Below are positions 7,672 through 15,460 of a DNA stretch of 64,000 nt, in pieces. The position numbers and the translations under genes were made by a program. Numbering within the stretch: position 1 is the first letter of the stretch; each line of letters begins with the position of its first letter. Under the pieces are notes generated by a model. The model ran no database searches. It was not told where the DNA came from and saw only the letters and a list, made by a program, of their open reading frames with translations. This DNA comes from CAZXGD01 sp046350455 (GTDB lineage: Bacteria; Planctomycetota; Phycisphaerae; Phycisphaerales; SM1A02): NCBI GenBank assembly GCA_046350455.1, contig JAXMAM010000016.1, positions 1 through 64,000 of the forward strand. Direction: 5' to 3'.

Positions 7672-9180
7672 TCACTTGCCGCTGCCGCCGCCGCCAGAAC
7701 CGCCACCCGTGCTGCCACCACCGTTGGCTGGCGGGGCGGGCTGGTTGCCAGACTGGCCGCCGCCCGGAGCACCGCTTGGAGCACCGCCTGCAGCGCCACG
7801 CGGATCGCGCCGTCCCTCGCGGGGTGCGCGGCCCTTGCCACGGGCGCCATCGCGCGTGGAGTTGGAGGGCGCTGCAGTGCTCACCTGCTCCTGGCCAAAG
7901 GTGGGCTGGTTCTTGGCGTCCGGATCCTTGGGGCGAACAGCAGACGGATCCAGCTTGGCGCCACCTGGCAGCATGGGCTGCTGCTCGGGGGTCAGGATGG
8001 CCATCAGCCGCACACGGTATGGCTCGCCCATTTGCTCGCGCTCGGCGCGCATCTTCACGATGGGGTCTGCGTTGTTGGCAGACTGCGGGGTGGGCTGTGG
8101 GCGCTGGCCACCGTTGGCCTTCTTCTCCATGGTCCACTGCAGCTTGCGGCGCGGGATCTTTGGCTCCTCGTCGCGCAGCATCTGATAGAAGCGCTGGTTG
8201 TAGTCGTCGGAGGCCTTCTCCAGATCGGCGCGCAGCTCCTTGATCTGGGTGATCTGCTCTGGGGTGAGCGTCTCGATCTGCAGCGCCTGGTCAATCAGCG
8301 TGAGCACCGGGTGCGGGCGGAATGCGTCCTTGTAGCCCGTCTCCATGGCCAGCCGGCGGAACTCCTCGCCGCGTTCGCCGCCCAGCGCCTGGGCGATGTT
8401 GGCCACGCCTTCTTCGTTGGTGTTGCGCACCAGGATGCGCAGCTGCATGATGCTGTCCTGGATGTCCTGGGCCTTGCTGAAGTCCTGTGTTTGCAGGGCA
8501 TTGCTGACATCGCCCTCCAGGCGAGCGATGTTGGACATGCGGTTGACCAGCGCCTGGTCCAGCGCCACCTCGTAGGTGTCCAGCACGGGCCGCACTGCGT
8601 CCTGCTCTGCTGGCGAAAGCTGCATGCGGTTCATCAGGAGCCACACATCCACGCTCTCGCCGCTCAGCTCGCCTTCATGGAGCTGGCGTTCGCGGCGCAG
8701 CGCGCGCTCGAACTTGGGCCACAGCTCCTGCTGCTGCGGGCCCAGCTGGCTCTTCAGGCTGGCCACAAAGCGCTCGAAGATCTGCTGCTTCTCCTGGCGC
8801 CACTGCGCGTGCTTCTCCATGACCTTGGCCAGCACCACGTCGCCAGGGCCGCTGGCGTTGCCGGACTTGGCCGCCTCGATGGCAGCCTGCTTCATGCGCT
8901 CCTTGGTGGCCTCAGCGCCGCTCATGAAGGCGGTGGAGTAGTCCTCCACCAGCGCTTCCACGATGGGGCGCTGCCACTCCTCCAGCTGCAGGATCTGCGT
9001 GATGAGCGTCAGATCGCGCTGCATGATGTCCGGCTGAAACGACTCGCCAAACGCAGTGCGGCTGCCAAGCTGCGCATGGGCGGCCTGGGTGAGCCCCACA
9101 GAGGCCGCCAGCGCCGCGGCTGCAAGCAGCGAACGAAGCGGGCGGTGGAAGGCGCGGGCGAAGAGGGATGGGGTGGTCAT
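7672..9180 (-). CDS. Uncharacterised exported protein heading the type II secretion operon
   Basis: 502 residues with a clear signal peptide (FARAFHRPLRSLLAAAALAASVGLTQAAHAQ, cleavage near AHA-Q). The mature part is largely alpha-helical and charged, with repeated references to a 'LTPEQ' motif (ETLTPEQITQIKELR near residue 315, MAILTPEQQPMLPG near 400). This is reminiscent of the LTPEQ patterns in Spy/CpxP-like periplasmic helical proteins. The last ~90 residues are Gly/Pro/Asn-rich (GGAPSGAPGGGQSGNQPAPPANGGG...). GGAG lies about 8 bases before the ATG. It is 58 bases upstream of gspE and probably first in the operon. I do not recognise a precise family. A role linked to secretion is inferred only from position. 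Confidence 0.75.
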   Translation of the reverse strand: MTTPSLFARAFHRPLRSLLAAAALAASVGLTQAAHAQLGSRTAFGESFQPDIMQRDLTLITQILQLEEWQRPIVEALVEDYSTAFMSGAEATKERMKQAAIEAAKSGNASGPGDVVLAKVMEKHAQWRQEKQQIFERFVASLKSQLGPQQQELWPKFERALRRERQLHEGELSGESVDVWLLMNRMQLSPAEQDAVRPVLDTYEVALDQALVNRMSNIARLEGDVSNALQTQDFSKAQDIQDSIMQLRILVRNTNEEGVANIAQALGGERGEEFRRLAMETGYKDAFRPHPVLTLIDQALQIETLTPEQITQIKELRADLEKASDDYNQRFYQMLRDEEPKIPRRKLQWTMEKKANGGQRPQPTPQSANNADPIVKMRAEREQMGEPYRVRLMAILTPEQQPMLPGGAKLDPSAVRPKDPDAKNQPTFGQEQVSTAAPSNSTRDGARGKGRAPREGRRDPRGAAGGAPSGAPGGGQSGNQPAPPANGGGSTGGGSGGGGSGK

Positions 9181-9415
9181 GGCAACTCCAGAATGCAGCG
9201 CTGGGCGCGCGCAGGGGTCCTATTCCAACGCACGAAAGCGTGAACTATCGCAGGCAATCGGATGGGACGCGAACGAACCCCAGCAGTTCGTGTGATCCAT
9301 GCCTGATAACTCTTTCTGGACCACCGCTCAGACTGTTGATGCGGCATGAAGGGGGGTGGTCTGGCGGGCGCCAGTTGCGCGCCGCTCGTCCCAGCCCAGA
9401 CGGGCTGTGCGCGGC

Positions 9416-10117
9416 TCAGCCCGGGCGTGTGGTCCGCTTCTCGATCCGCTTCTCTGGCTTGGCCACCACCAGGCGTTGCACAAAGATGCCCGGGGTGTGA
9501 ATGGCGTCTGGGTCCAGCTGGCCCACCTCCACCAGTTCCTCCACCTGGGCCACGGTGACCTTGCCACAGGTGGCGGCCATGGGATTGAAGTTGCGCGCGG
9601 TGTGGCGGAAGATCAGGTTGCCAGCGCGGTCCGCCTTCCAGGCGTGCACCAGCGCCAGATCCGCGCGGATTCCGCGCTCCATGACGTAGGTCTCGCCGTC
9701 AAACTCTGCGTGGGGCTTGCCTTCAGCCACCGTGGTCCCAACACCCGTCTTGGTGTAGAAGCCAGCAATTCCAGCGCCACCAGCGCGCATGCGCTCGGCC
9801 AGCGTGCCCTGCGGCGAGAACTCCACCACCAGCTCGCCGCTCATGAACTGCCGCTCAAACTCTGCGTTCTCACCCACGTAGCTGGAGACCATCTTGCGGA
9901 TCTGGCGCGTGGCCAGCAAGAGGCCAAGGCCCCAGTCATCCACGCCAGCGTTGTTGCTCACGCAGGTGAGGTTGCGCACGCCGGTGTCGCGCAGGGCTTG
10001 GATGAGGGCGTCTGGAATGCCGCAGAGGCCAAAGCCGCCCACGGCCACGGTCATGCCGTCAAAGGTGAGGCCTTGCAGGGCGTCCTGGGCTGTTCGGTAG
10101 ACCTTGTCCACACTCAT
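9416..10117 (-). CDS. scoA: 3-oxoacid CoA-transferase subunit A (alpha)
   Basis: 233 residues matching the ScoA/AtoD alpha subunit family in length and motifs. VAVGGFGLCGIPDALI is the CoA-binding glycine loop near residue 27. Later come NNAGVDDWGLGLLL, ELVVEFSPQGTLAERMRAGGAGIAGFYT and FRHTARNFNPMAATCGKVTVAQVEELVE. The enzyme would move CoA between succinyl-CoA or acetyl-CoA and acetoacetate or another 3-oxoacid. The catalytic glutamate lies in the beta subunit, which normally follows immediately. Here the 235 bases downstream hold no beta-subunit gene, and the next gene belongs to the secretion operon. It is therefore an orphan alpha subunit in this window. ATG start at 10117. Confidence 0.9.
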   Translation of the reverse strand: MSVDKVYRTAQDALQGLTFDGMTVAVGGFGLCGIPDALIQALRDTGVRNLTCVSNNAGVDDWGLGLLLATRQIRKMVSSYVGENAEFERQFMSGELVVEFSPQGTLAERMRAGGAGIAGFYTKTGVGTTVAEGKPHAEFDGETYVMERGIRADLALVHAWKADRAGNLIFRHTARNFNPMAATCGKVTVAQVEELVEVGQLDPDAIHTPGIFVQRLVVAKPEKRIEKRTTRPG

Positions 10118-10159
10118 GGGCCGCGCAGTGTACGGGCAGGCGCGTAGCCTTCATCCTCT

Positions 10160-11398
10160 GTGTCACCCCGCACGCGCGCCCTCTTTCTGGCCCTTTTGCT
10201 GCTGCTGACCGCAGTGCCTGACACCATGGCGGTGCCAGTGCTGCGGGAGCTGCTGGTGGAGCGCTACGGCGTGCGGCCGCAGGGTGCGCAGGTGTTCATG
10301 GCCATCAACCTGGTGGGTGCAGCGGCTGCTGTGCCGCTGCTGATCTGGGCCCGGCCCCGATTCAGCGCCGTGGGACTGCTGGTGGCGGCTTCGCTGGCAG
10401 ACACAGCGCTCCTCCTGCTTCTGGCAGCACCGGTGGGGTTCACAGCCTCGCTGGTGCTGCGAGCCATGGAGGGAGTCACAGACGTCATGGTCTTTGCCAT
10501 GCTGTTTGACATCGTGCGGCGGGCCAGCGGCACCCATGCGGCCCGCGGCATGGGCATGGCCAGCACGCCGCTCCTCCTGGGCCTGGGTGCAGGCGCTGTG
10601 CTGGGTGGCGTGGCGGCTGGCCGCATGGAAGGCGATGCCAACCAGGTGGCCTACGCAGTCTTTGGCGCCAGCGCTGCGTTCAGTGGACTGGTGGCGCTCC
10701 TGGCAGCGGTGGCGTGGGGGCCGCTCAGCCGGCTTGGGCCAGAGGCGCCCCCGGTGGAGCCCGCCTCGCCGGCTGCAGCGGGTGCGCTGGGCGACCGGCC
10801 ACGCCCGCTGGCGTGGAGCTGCGCCATGGCGTTCTCTGACCGGGCCACAGGTGGGCTGATCACCGGCACGTTGCCGCTGGTGCTGGCGCAGGTGCTGGGC
10901 TACACGCGGCAGGAGCGCGGCTGGCTGCTGGGGCTGCCGCTCCTCCTCATGGCGGTGGGCACTGGTCCGGCTGGCGCGCTGTGCGACCGCTGGGGCTCGC
11001 TGCGCCTGCGCTTGGTGGCAGGGCTGCTGTACGCAGGGGCGTTCGCAGCCATTCCGCTGGCAGGGTCTGCGCACGGGTGGCTGGCGGTGGTCATGGTGGC
11101 CGTGGGCCTGAGCGGTTCGGTCATGTTCGCCAGCTCGCTGGCGCTGGCCGCGCAGGCAGGGCGGGGCGCTGTGGGCCTGGGCGCGTTCCGCGCCTCTGGA
11201 GACCTGGGCTTCTTTGCCGGCACCACGCTCAGCATCGTCATGCTGAGCGCTGGCGACGAAGCCGAGCCCACCTTTGCGCAATACGCGCGTGTGATCGTGG
11301 TGTTTGCGCTGGGCCACGCGGCCATCACCGCCACGCTGGCTGCGTTGGCGTGGCGGCAGCGGCTTGCAGGCCGTGCTGCAGCGCGCGCGCTCAGGTGA
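10160..11398 (+). CDS. Major facilitator superfamily transporter
   Basis: 412 residues with about twelve hydrophobic segments arranged in two halves, separated by a polar loop around residues 195-220 (PLSRLGPEAPPVEPASPAAAGALGDRPRP). Family-like loop motifs include DRWGSLRLRLVAGLLYAG after the eighth segment, an equivalent of the MFS G-x-x-x-D-R-x-G signature. The substrate cannot be read from sequence. Drug or sugar efflux are both possible. The GTG start has no Shine-Dalgarno. TAGCCT at 10145-10150 lies 9 bases upstream and may be a -10 box for a leaderless mRNA. It is transcribed divergently from scoA and convergently with the sigma factor gene, 10 bases away. Confidence 0.85.
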   Translation: MSPRTRALFLALLLLLTAVPDTMAVPVLRELLVERYGVRPQGAQVFMAINLVGAAAAVPLLIWARPRFSAVGLLVAASLADTALLLLLAAPVGFTASLVLRAMEGVTDVMVFAMLFDIVRRASGTHAARGMGMASTPLLLGLGAGAVLGGVAAGRMEGDANQVAYAVFGASAAFSGLVALLAAVAWGPLSRLGPEAPPVEPASPAAAGALGDRPRPLAWSCAMAFSDRATGGLITGTLPLVLAQVLGYTRQERGWLLGLPLLLMAVGTGPAGALCDRWGSLRLRLVAGLLYAGAFAAIPLAGSAHGWLAVVMVAVGLSGSVMFASSLALAAQAGRGAVGLGAFRASGDLGFFAGTTLSIVMLSAGDEAEPTFAQYARVIVVFALGHAAITATLAALAWRQRLAGRAAARALR

Positions 11399-11408
11399 GT
11401 GCGCAGGC

Positions 11409-12494
11409 TCAGTTGACGCTGGCCACGCCCAGGCGCTCGTCCACAGCCTGGCCAGGGTGGTGCACGCCTTCCAGCGCCAGCTTGATCTTCTCAAGCGCGC
11501 GGTTCTGGATCTGGCGCACCCGCTCCTTGGTCACGCCGATGAGCTGACCCACCTGCTCCAGCGTCAGCTGCGGGGCGTCCTGGGGCTGATCCAGCCCAAA
11601 ACGGTGCACAATCACAGCGCGCTCGATGTCGTTCAGCTCTGCGCGGTTGCTTTCCACAATGTGCCGAACCTCTGCAGCGCTCTCCTTGGCGTGCTGCTCG
11701 CGCACCGTCTCCAGATGGTTGCTCTTCTCCATGGCGGGGTCGAACTCCGCTGGGAAGCGCTGCCGGTGCTTGGCCAGCTTCAGGCCGTGGCGGCTGAACG
11801 CCTTCAGGATGGCGCGGCACGCATAGGTGCTGAACTTGAATCCGCGCGCGCAGTCAAACTTGTCCACGCTGCGCATGAGGGCCATGTTGCCCTCGCTGAT
11901 CAGGTCGCCAAAATCGCTCTCGTTCAGGCGCACGCGCTTGGCCATGGCCAGCACCAGCGCCAGGTTGGTCTCTGCGATCTGCTCGCGGTAGCGGCGGGCC
12001 GTGCGGTACCAGCGCAGCATCTCGCGCGCAGTGCCTTCATCTGGCGTGCGGCCGCCCAGCTGGTCCTGCAGCGTGCGCACGCGGTAGCGGGCAAAGTTGT
12101 ACTGCATGAACAGCACCCGCTCTTCCGCGGCGGTCAGGAGCACGCTGTCGTGCTTGCGCGCGGTGCCGTTCTTGCTGCCAAAGTCATCCATCAGCGGGCG
12201 ATACCACGTGACGTCGGGCCGCCGCACAGGCGGGGCCTGGTCGTAGATGCGCCGCTCCGCGCCAGGGCGGGCGAAGTCCTCATGTGGCATGTAGTCCACT
12301 GGGCCAGCCATGATCTCGGCCAGCAGCTGCTCCTCAAACGGCGTGAACAGCACGCGCACAGGGCCGTGGCCGGCCTCTGTCCGAGTGTCTGGCTTGGACT
12401 CCATCTGGACCGCGCGCACCGCTGGATTCAGGCGGCGCTTCACCCGGTCTAGGGGGGAATCTCGTCCGATGAGATTGTTGGCAAAGCCGCTCAT
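11409..12494 (-). CDS. RNA polymerase sigma-70 family factor
   Basis: About 361 residues from ATG 12494 (MSGFANNLIGRDS...), chosen because AGGAG lies at normal distance. An in-frame start 81 bases earlier would run through the leader hairpin. Region 2 is clear (LALVLAMAKRVRLNESDFGDLISEGNMALMRSVDKFDCARGFKFSTYACRAILKAFSR). Region 4 follows with the helix-turn-helix LTLEQVGQLIGVTKERVRQIQNRALEKIKLAL. Region 3 is present but short. The sequence departs from primary RpoD in region 2.3-2.4 (ACRAILKAF instead of ATWWIRQAI), so it is more likely an alternative group 2/3 factor. No anti-sigma gene is adjacent. Confidence 0.9.
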   Translation of the reverse strand: MSGFANNLIGRDSPLDRVKRRLNPAVRAVQMESKPDTRTEAGHGPVRVLFTPFEEQLLAEIMAGPVDYMPHEDFARPGAERRIYDQAPPVRRPDVTWYRPLMDDFGSKNGTARKHDSVLLTAAEERVLFMQYNFARYRVRTLQDQLGGRTPDEGTAREMLRWYRTARRYREQIAETNLALVLAMAKRVRLNESDFGDLISEGNMALMRSVDKFDCARGFKFSTYACRAILKAFSRHGLKLAKHRQRFPAEFDPAMEKSNHLETVREQHAKESAAEVRHIVESNRAELNDIERAVIVHRFGLDQPQDAPQLTLEQVGQLIGVTKERVRQIQNRALEKIKLALEGVHHPGQAVDERLGVASVN

Positions 12495-12523
12495 GGCGTC
12501 TCCTGGAGGGGTAGGAGTCCTGA

Positions 12524-12568
12524 GGGCCCGCTGGGGGTTCCGACTTCGCGGAGAACCCCAACGGGCCC
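12524..12568 (-). promoter_or_regulatory. Strong stem-loop in the leader of the sigma factor mRNA
   Basis: Arms at 12524-12540 and 12553-12568 pair almost perfectly (GGGCCCG-TTGGGGTTC against GAACCCC-CA-GCGGGCCC, one bulge), with a 12-base loop. It lies between the candidate promoter and the AGGAG ribosome site of the sigma gene. No T-run follows, so it is not a terminator on this strand. Control of mRNA stability or translation is an inference. Confidence 0.5.
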
Positions 12569-12578
12569 ATCGCACCCC

Positions 12579-12609
12579 GCTATACGCCAGCCGACCGATA
12601 TTCGTTCAA
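12579..12609 (-). promoter_or_regulatory. Candidate promoter for the sigma-70 family gene
   Basis: TTGAAC (12609-12604) and TATAGC (12584-12579) are separated by 19 bases, slightly long. Predicted initiation falls a few bases before the leader stem-loop. Confidence 0.35.
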
Positions 12610-12665
12610 AGAAGATTGAAACGGGCGACAAGAATTCAGCGATGTGGACGCTCCGCGAAAGACAG

Positions 12666-12687
12666 CACCCGCCGAACGAGGCGGGTG
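12666..12687 (-). terminator. Candidate intrinsic terminator of ndk
   Basis: Perfect 8-bp stem CACCCGCC/GGCGGGTG with a 6-base loop, about 63 bases after the ndk stop. It is followed on the minus strand by CTGTCTTTC. The T-run is weak, so termination is plausible but not certain. Confidence 0.4.
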
Positions 12688-12749
12688 TGTGTATTATTGG
12701 ACATTCTGGGGCCCGGCGTGTTGCCGGCAGCCTGGGCAGGTCCTGCGGT

Positions 12750-13220
12750 TTACTCAGGGGTGCCGCTGGAGCGGTCGTACACCCAGGTGTCCACCGCGCG
12801 AGGGAAGTCCAGGACTTCGCCAGCCTTGAAGAACAGGCTCAGTTCGCGGGCCGCTGCTTCTGGGCCGTCCGAGCCGTGGATGAGGTTGAAGCTGTTGCTG
12901 ACGCCAAAGTCACCGCGGATGGTGCCGGCTGCAGCCTTGCTGCCAAAGGTAGCGCCCATCATGTTGCGGCAGATGGTGATGGCGCCGATCCCGCGGACGG
13001 CCAGCACCAGCACCGGGGCGCTGGTCATGAAGCGCACCAGACCGGGGTAGAAAGGCTTGGAAACGTGGTCCTTGTAGTGCTGGGCAGCCAGTTCCTGGCT
13101 GATCTGCATGAGCTTGCAGCCCACCACCTGGAGGCCCTTGTCCTCAAAGCGGGACAGGATGCGGCCCATGAGTCCGCGCTGAACGGCGTCTGGCTTCAGG
13201 ATGATCAGGGTGGTTTCCAT
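12750..13220 (-). CDS. ndk: Nucleoside diphosphate kinase
   Basis: 156 residues from ATG 13220 (METTLIILKPDAVQRGLMG), preceded by TTGGAG. It catalyses phosphate transfer from ATP to nucleoside diphosphates. The opening ILKPDAVQRG is the family signature. The active-site region is SFNLIHGSDGPEAAARELSLFF, with the phospho-acceptor His in NLIHGSD. The usual R-x-x-M-G element appears as CRNMMGAT, preceded by Val-Arg-Gly-Ile-Gly. The C-terminus is ~15 residues longer than compact NDKs (DFPRAVDTWVYDRSSGTPE), resembling the longer bacterial form. Divergent from the topoisomerase VI genes, 149 bases away. Confidence 0.95.
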   Translation of the reverse strand: METTLIILKPDAVQRGLMGRILSRFEDKGLQVVGCKLMQISQELAAQHYKDHVSKPFYPGLVRFMTSAPVLVLAVRGIGAITICRNMMGATFGSKAAAGTIRGDFGVSNSFNLIHGSDGPEAAARELSLFFKAGEVLDFPRAVDTWVYDRSSGTPE

Positions 13221-13369
13221 CGCAGTGCTCCAAGGGGGGTGAAGGGGCAAGATGGTAGCGAATCTGCATGAAATGCGTGGGGTTTTTCGATGTTGCGCTA
13301 GAGTGCTCCCCCCTCCTCCCCGCACCCGTTGGTCCGGGAAGGCTGGTCCCCGAGCCGTACGAGGAACCC

Positions 13370-15430
13370 ATGGCTGCCAAGGACGCTGCCCTGCTGGAGA
13401 TGCCTGCCAAGAAGCCCGCCAACGCCAAGAAGCCAGCCAGGCAAGCGGCCACTGCAGAGCAGATGGCCACCCGGCAGCGCGACATCAGCGTCAGCGAGTT
13501 CTTTGCCAAGAACCGCCACCTGCTGGGCTTTGACAACCCGCGCAAGGCGCTGCTGACCACCGTGAAGGAGGCGGTGGACAACTCGCTTGATGCGTGCGAG
13601 GAAGCCGGCATCCTGCCAGAGCTGGCGGTCATCATCGAGGACCTGCAGCCAGATCGCCCAGCCACGGCCAAGAGCAGTCGCTACCGCGTGACGGTGGTGG
13701 ACAACGGCCCAGGCATCGTGCGCAAGCAGGTGGAGAACATCTTTGGACGCCTGCTCTACGGCAGCAAGTTCCACCGGCTGAAGATGAGCCGCGGGCAGCA
13801 GGGCATCGGCATCAGCGCAGCAGGCATGTACGGGCTGATCACCACCGGTCGGCCCATGATCATCCACACCAAGCCTGGTCCCAAGGTGGCCGCTCACCAC
13901 ATCGAGCTGGCCATGAACACCAAGACCAACCGTGCAGAGGTCACGGTGGACAAGGAGACCAAGGACTTCCCACCAGAGCGCTTCCGCAAGCTCAGCGCTG
14001 GCACGCGCGCGCTGGCAGGCGAGGGCGGGTTCCTGTGCGCCGAGGTCTTTGTCACCGGCACCAGCGTGACCATCGAGCTGGATGGCCGGTACCAGAAGGG
14101 CCGCGGCTCGGTGGATGAGTTCCTGGAGCTGACGGCCATCGCCAATCCGCACGCCAAGATCGTGTTCGTGCCGCCCACCCGGGTGTCTGCGGATGACGAC
14201 GGCGACGCGCCCGTCCTGGCCGAGGCCGAAGCGCAGGCCGCTGCGGCCGCCACGGTGACCACCGAGACCAACGGCGTCATCGTGTTCCCGCGCGCCGTGC
14301 AGGAGCTTCCACCAGAGACGCGTGAGATCCAGCCACACCCCAAGGGCATCGAGCTGGGCATCCTGCTGCAGATGCTGAAGGACTACGAGCTGGCAGAGCC
14401 TGGTGGCACGCTCTACACCTTCCTGCAGGAGCGGTTCTGCCGCGTGTCGGCGGCCACTGCAGGCAGCATGTGCCAGGCGGTGGGCGTGACCAGCCGCACC
14501 AAGGTGCGGGACGTGGAGCCACCGGTGGCAGAGAAGCTCTACCAGCAGTTCCAGGAAGCCAAGCTGGCGCCACCACCCACAGACTGCCTGGCGCCCATCG
14601 GCGTGCGCCAGCTCCTGGCCGGCATGCTGAAGGGCGTGCGCGCGGAGTTCTACGCAGCCAGCAGCCGCCAGGCAGAGGTCTACCGCGGCCGGCCCTTCCA
14701 GATTGAAGCGGCCATCGCCTTTGGTGGCGAGCTGGGCGCAGACGAGCCAGCGCGCGTGATCCGCTTTGCCAACCGCGTGCCGCTGCTCTTCCAGCAGAGC
14801 GCGTGCAGCAGCTTCAAGGCGGTGGTGGAGACCAGCTGGAAGAACTACAACCTGGCGCAGCCGCGCGGCAGCCTTCCGGTGGGGCCGCTGGTGATCATGA
14901 TCCACATGGCCAGCGTGTGGGTGCCCTTCACCAGCGAGAGCAAGGAAGCCATCGCCGACTACGACGAGATCCGCAAGGAGATGAAGCTGGCGCTCATGGA
15001 GTGCGGCCGCAAGCTGGGCACGTACCTCCGCAAGCGCCTGAAGATGCGCCGCGAGAGCGAGCGCCGCGACGTGTTCGAGCGGTACATCGGCGAGATCGCC
15101 AAGGCCATCAACGCCATCAACGGCACAGACGCCAAGAAGCTGTTCGACGCCCTGCACAAGCAGGCCAAGGCGCGCACCGCTGTGGCAGACCAGCTGCTGG
15201 ACGAGGACGGCAAGGTGGTCAAGGACGAACCCATGGATGAAGAGGGCGTGATCGTGGTGCCTGATGCGGTCCCAGCGCTGCTCACGGGTGGCGCGCCGCC
15301 CAGCGCAGCTCCGGCAGCCGCTGCACCTGCTGGCAAGAAGCGCCGCTCAGCGGGCGCCAAGTCAGGCGCCAAGTCAGGCACCAAGGCTGGCTCCAAGGCC
15401 GGCTCCAAGGACGGCCCCAAGCTCTTCTGA
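13370..15430 (+). CDS. top6B: DNA topoisomerase VI subunit B
   Basis: 686 residues from ATG 13370 (MAAKDAALLEMPAKK...), chosen for GAGGA just upstream. It is the ATPase subunit of a type IIB topoisomerase. The GHKL fold shows the N-box KEAVDNSLDACEEAG (E67, N71), DNGPGI (111-116) and the lid GQQGIGISAAGMYG (142-155). Next comes the helix-two-turn-helix region (YTFLQERFCRVSAATAGSMCQAVG). The transducer domain ends with the lysine-bearing stretch SSFKAVVETSWKNYNLAQPRGS. An extra insertion near 285-320 is Ala-rich. The final ~60 residues are a low-complexity Ala/Lys/Ser/Gly tail (KKRRSAGAKSGAKSGTKAGS). Topo VI is typical of archaea and plants and sporadic in bacteria. Subunit A follows 30 bases downstream. 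Confidence 0.94.
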   Translation: MAAKDAALLEMPAKKPANAKKPARQAATAEQMATRQRDISVSEFFAKNRHLLGFDNPRKALLTTVKEAVDNSLDACEEAGILPELAVIIEDLQPDRPATAKSSRYRVTVVDNGPGIVRKQVENIFGRLLYGSKFHRLKMSRGQQGIGISAAGMYGLITTGRPMIIHTKPGPKVAAHHIELAMNTKTNRAEVTVDKETKDFPPERFRKLSAGTRALAGEGGFLCAEVFVTGTSVTIELDGRYQKGRGSVDEFLELTAIANPHAKIVFVPPTRVSADDDGDAPVLAEAEAQAAAAATVTTETNGVIVFPRAVQELPPETREIQPHPKGIELGILLQMLKDYELAEPGGTLYTFLQERFCRVSAATAGSMCQAVGVTSRTKVRDVEPPVAEKLYQQFQEAKLAPPPTDCLAPIGVRQLLAGMLKGVRAEFYAASSRQAEVYRGRPFQIEAAIAFGGELGADEPARVIRFANRVPLLFQQSACSSFKAVVETSWKNYNLAQPRGSLPVGPLVIMIHMASVWVPFTSESKEAIADYDEIRKEMKLALMECGRKLGTYLRKRLKMRRESERRDVFERYIGEIAKAINAINGTDAKKLFDALHKQAKARTAVADQLLDEDGKVVKDEPMDEEGVIVVPDAVPALLTGGAPPSAAPAAAAPAGKKRRSAGAKSGAKSGTKAGSKAGSKDGPKLF

Positions 15431-15460
15431 TCACTCTGGCATTACGAGGCATTTCCCACC

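Noticed and set aside
5799..8243. Long plus-strand open frame opposite gspE/gspF
   Set aside because: Antisense shadow of conserved secretion genes. Composition is typical of reverse-complement GC-rich coding DNA.
9181..9415. Possible remnant of scoB
   Set aside because: No frame in this interval resembles a CoA-transferase beta subunit.
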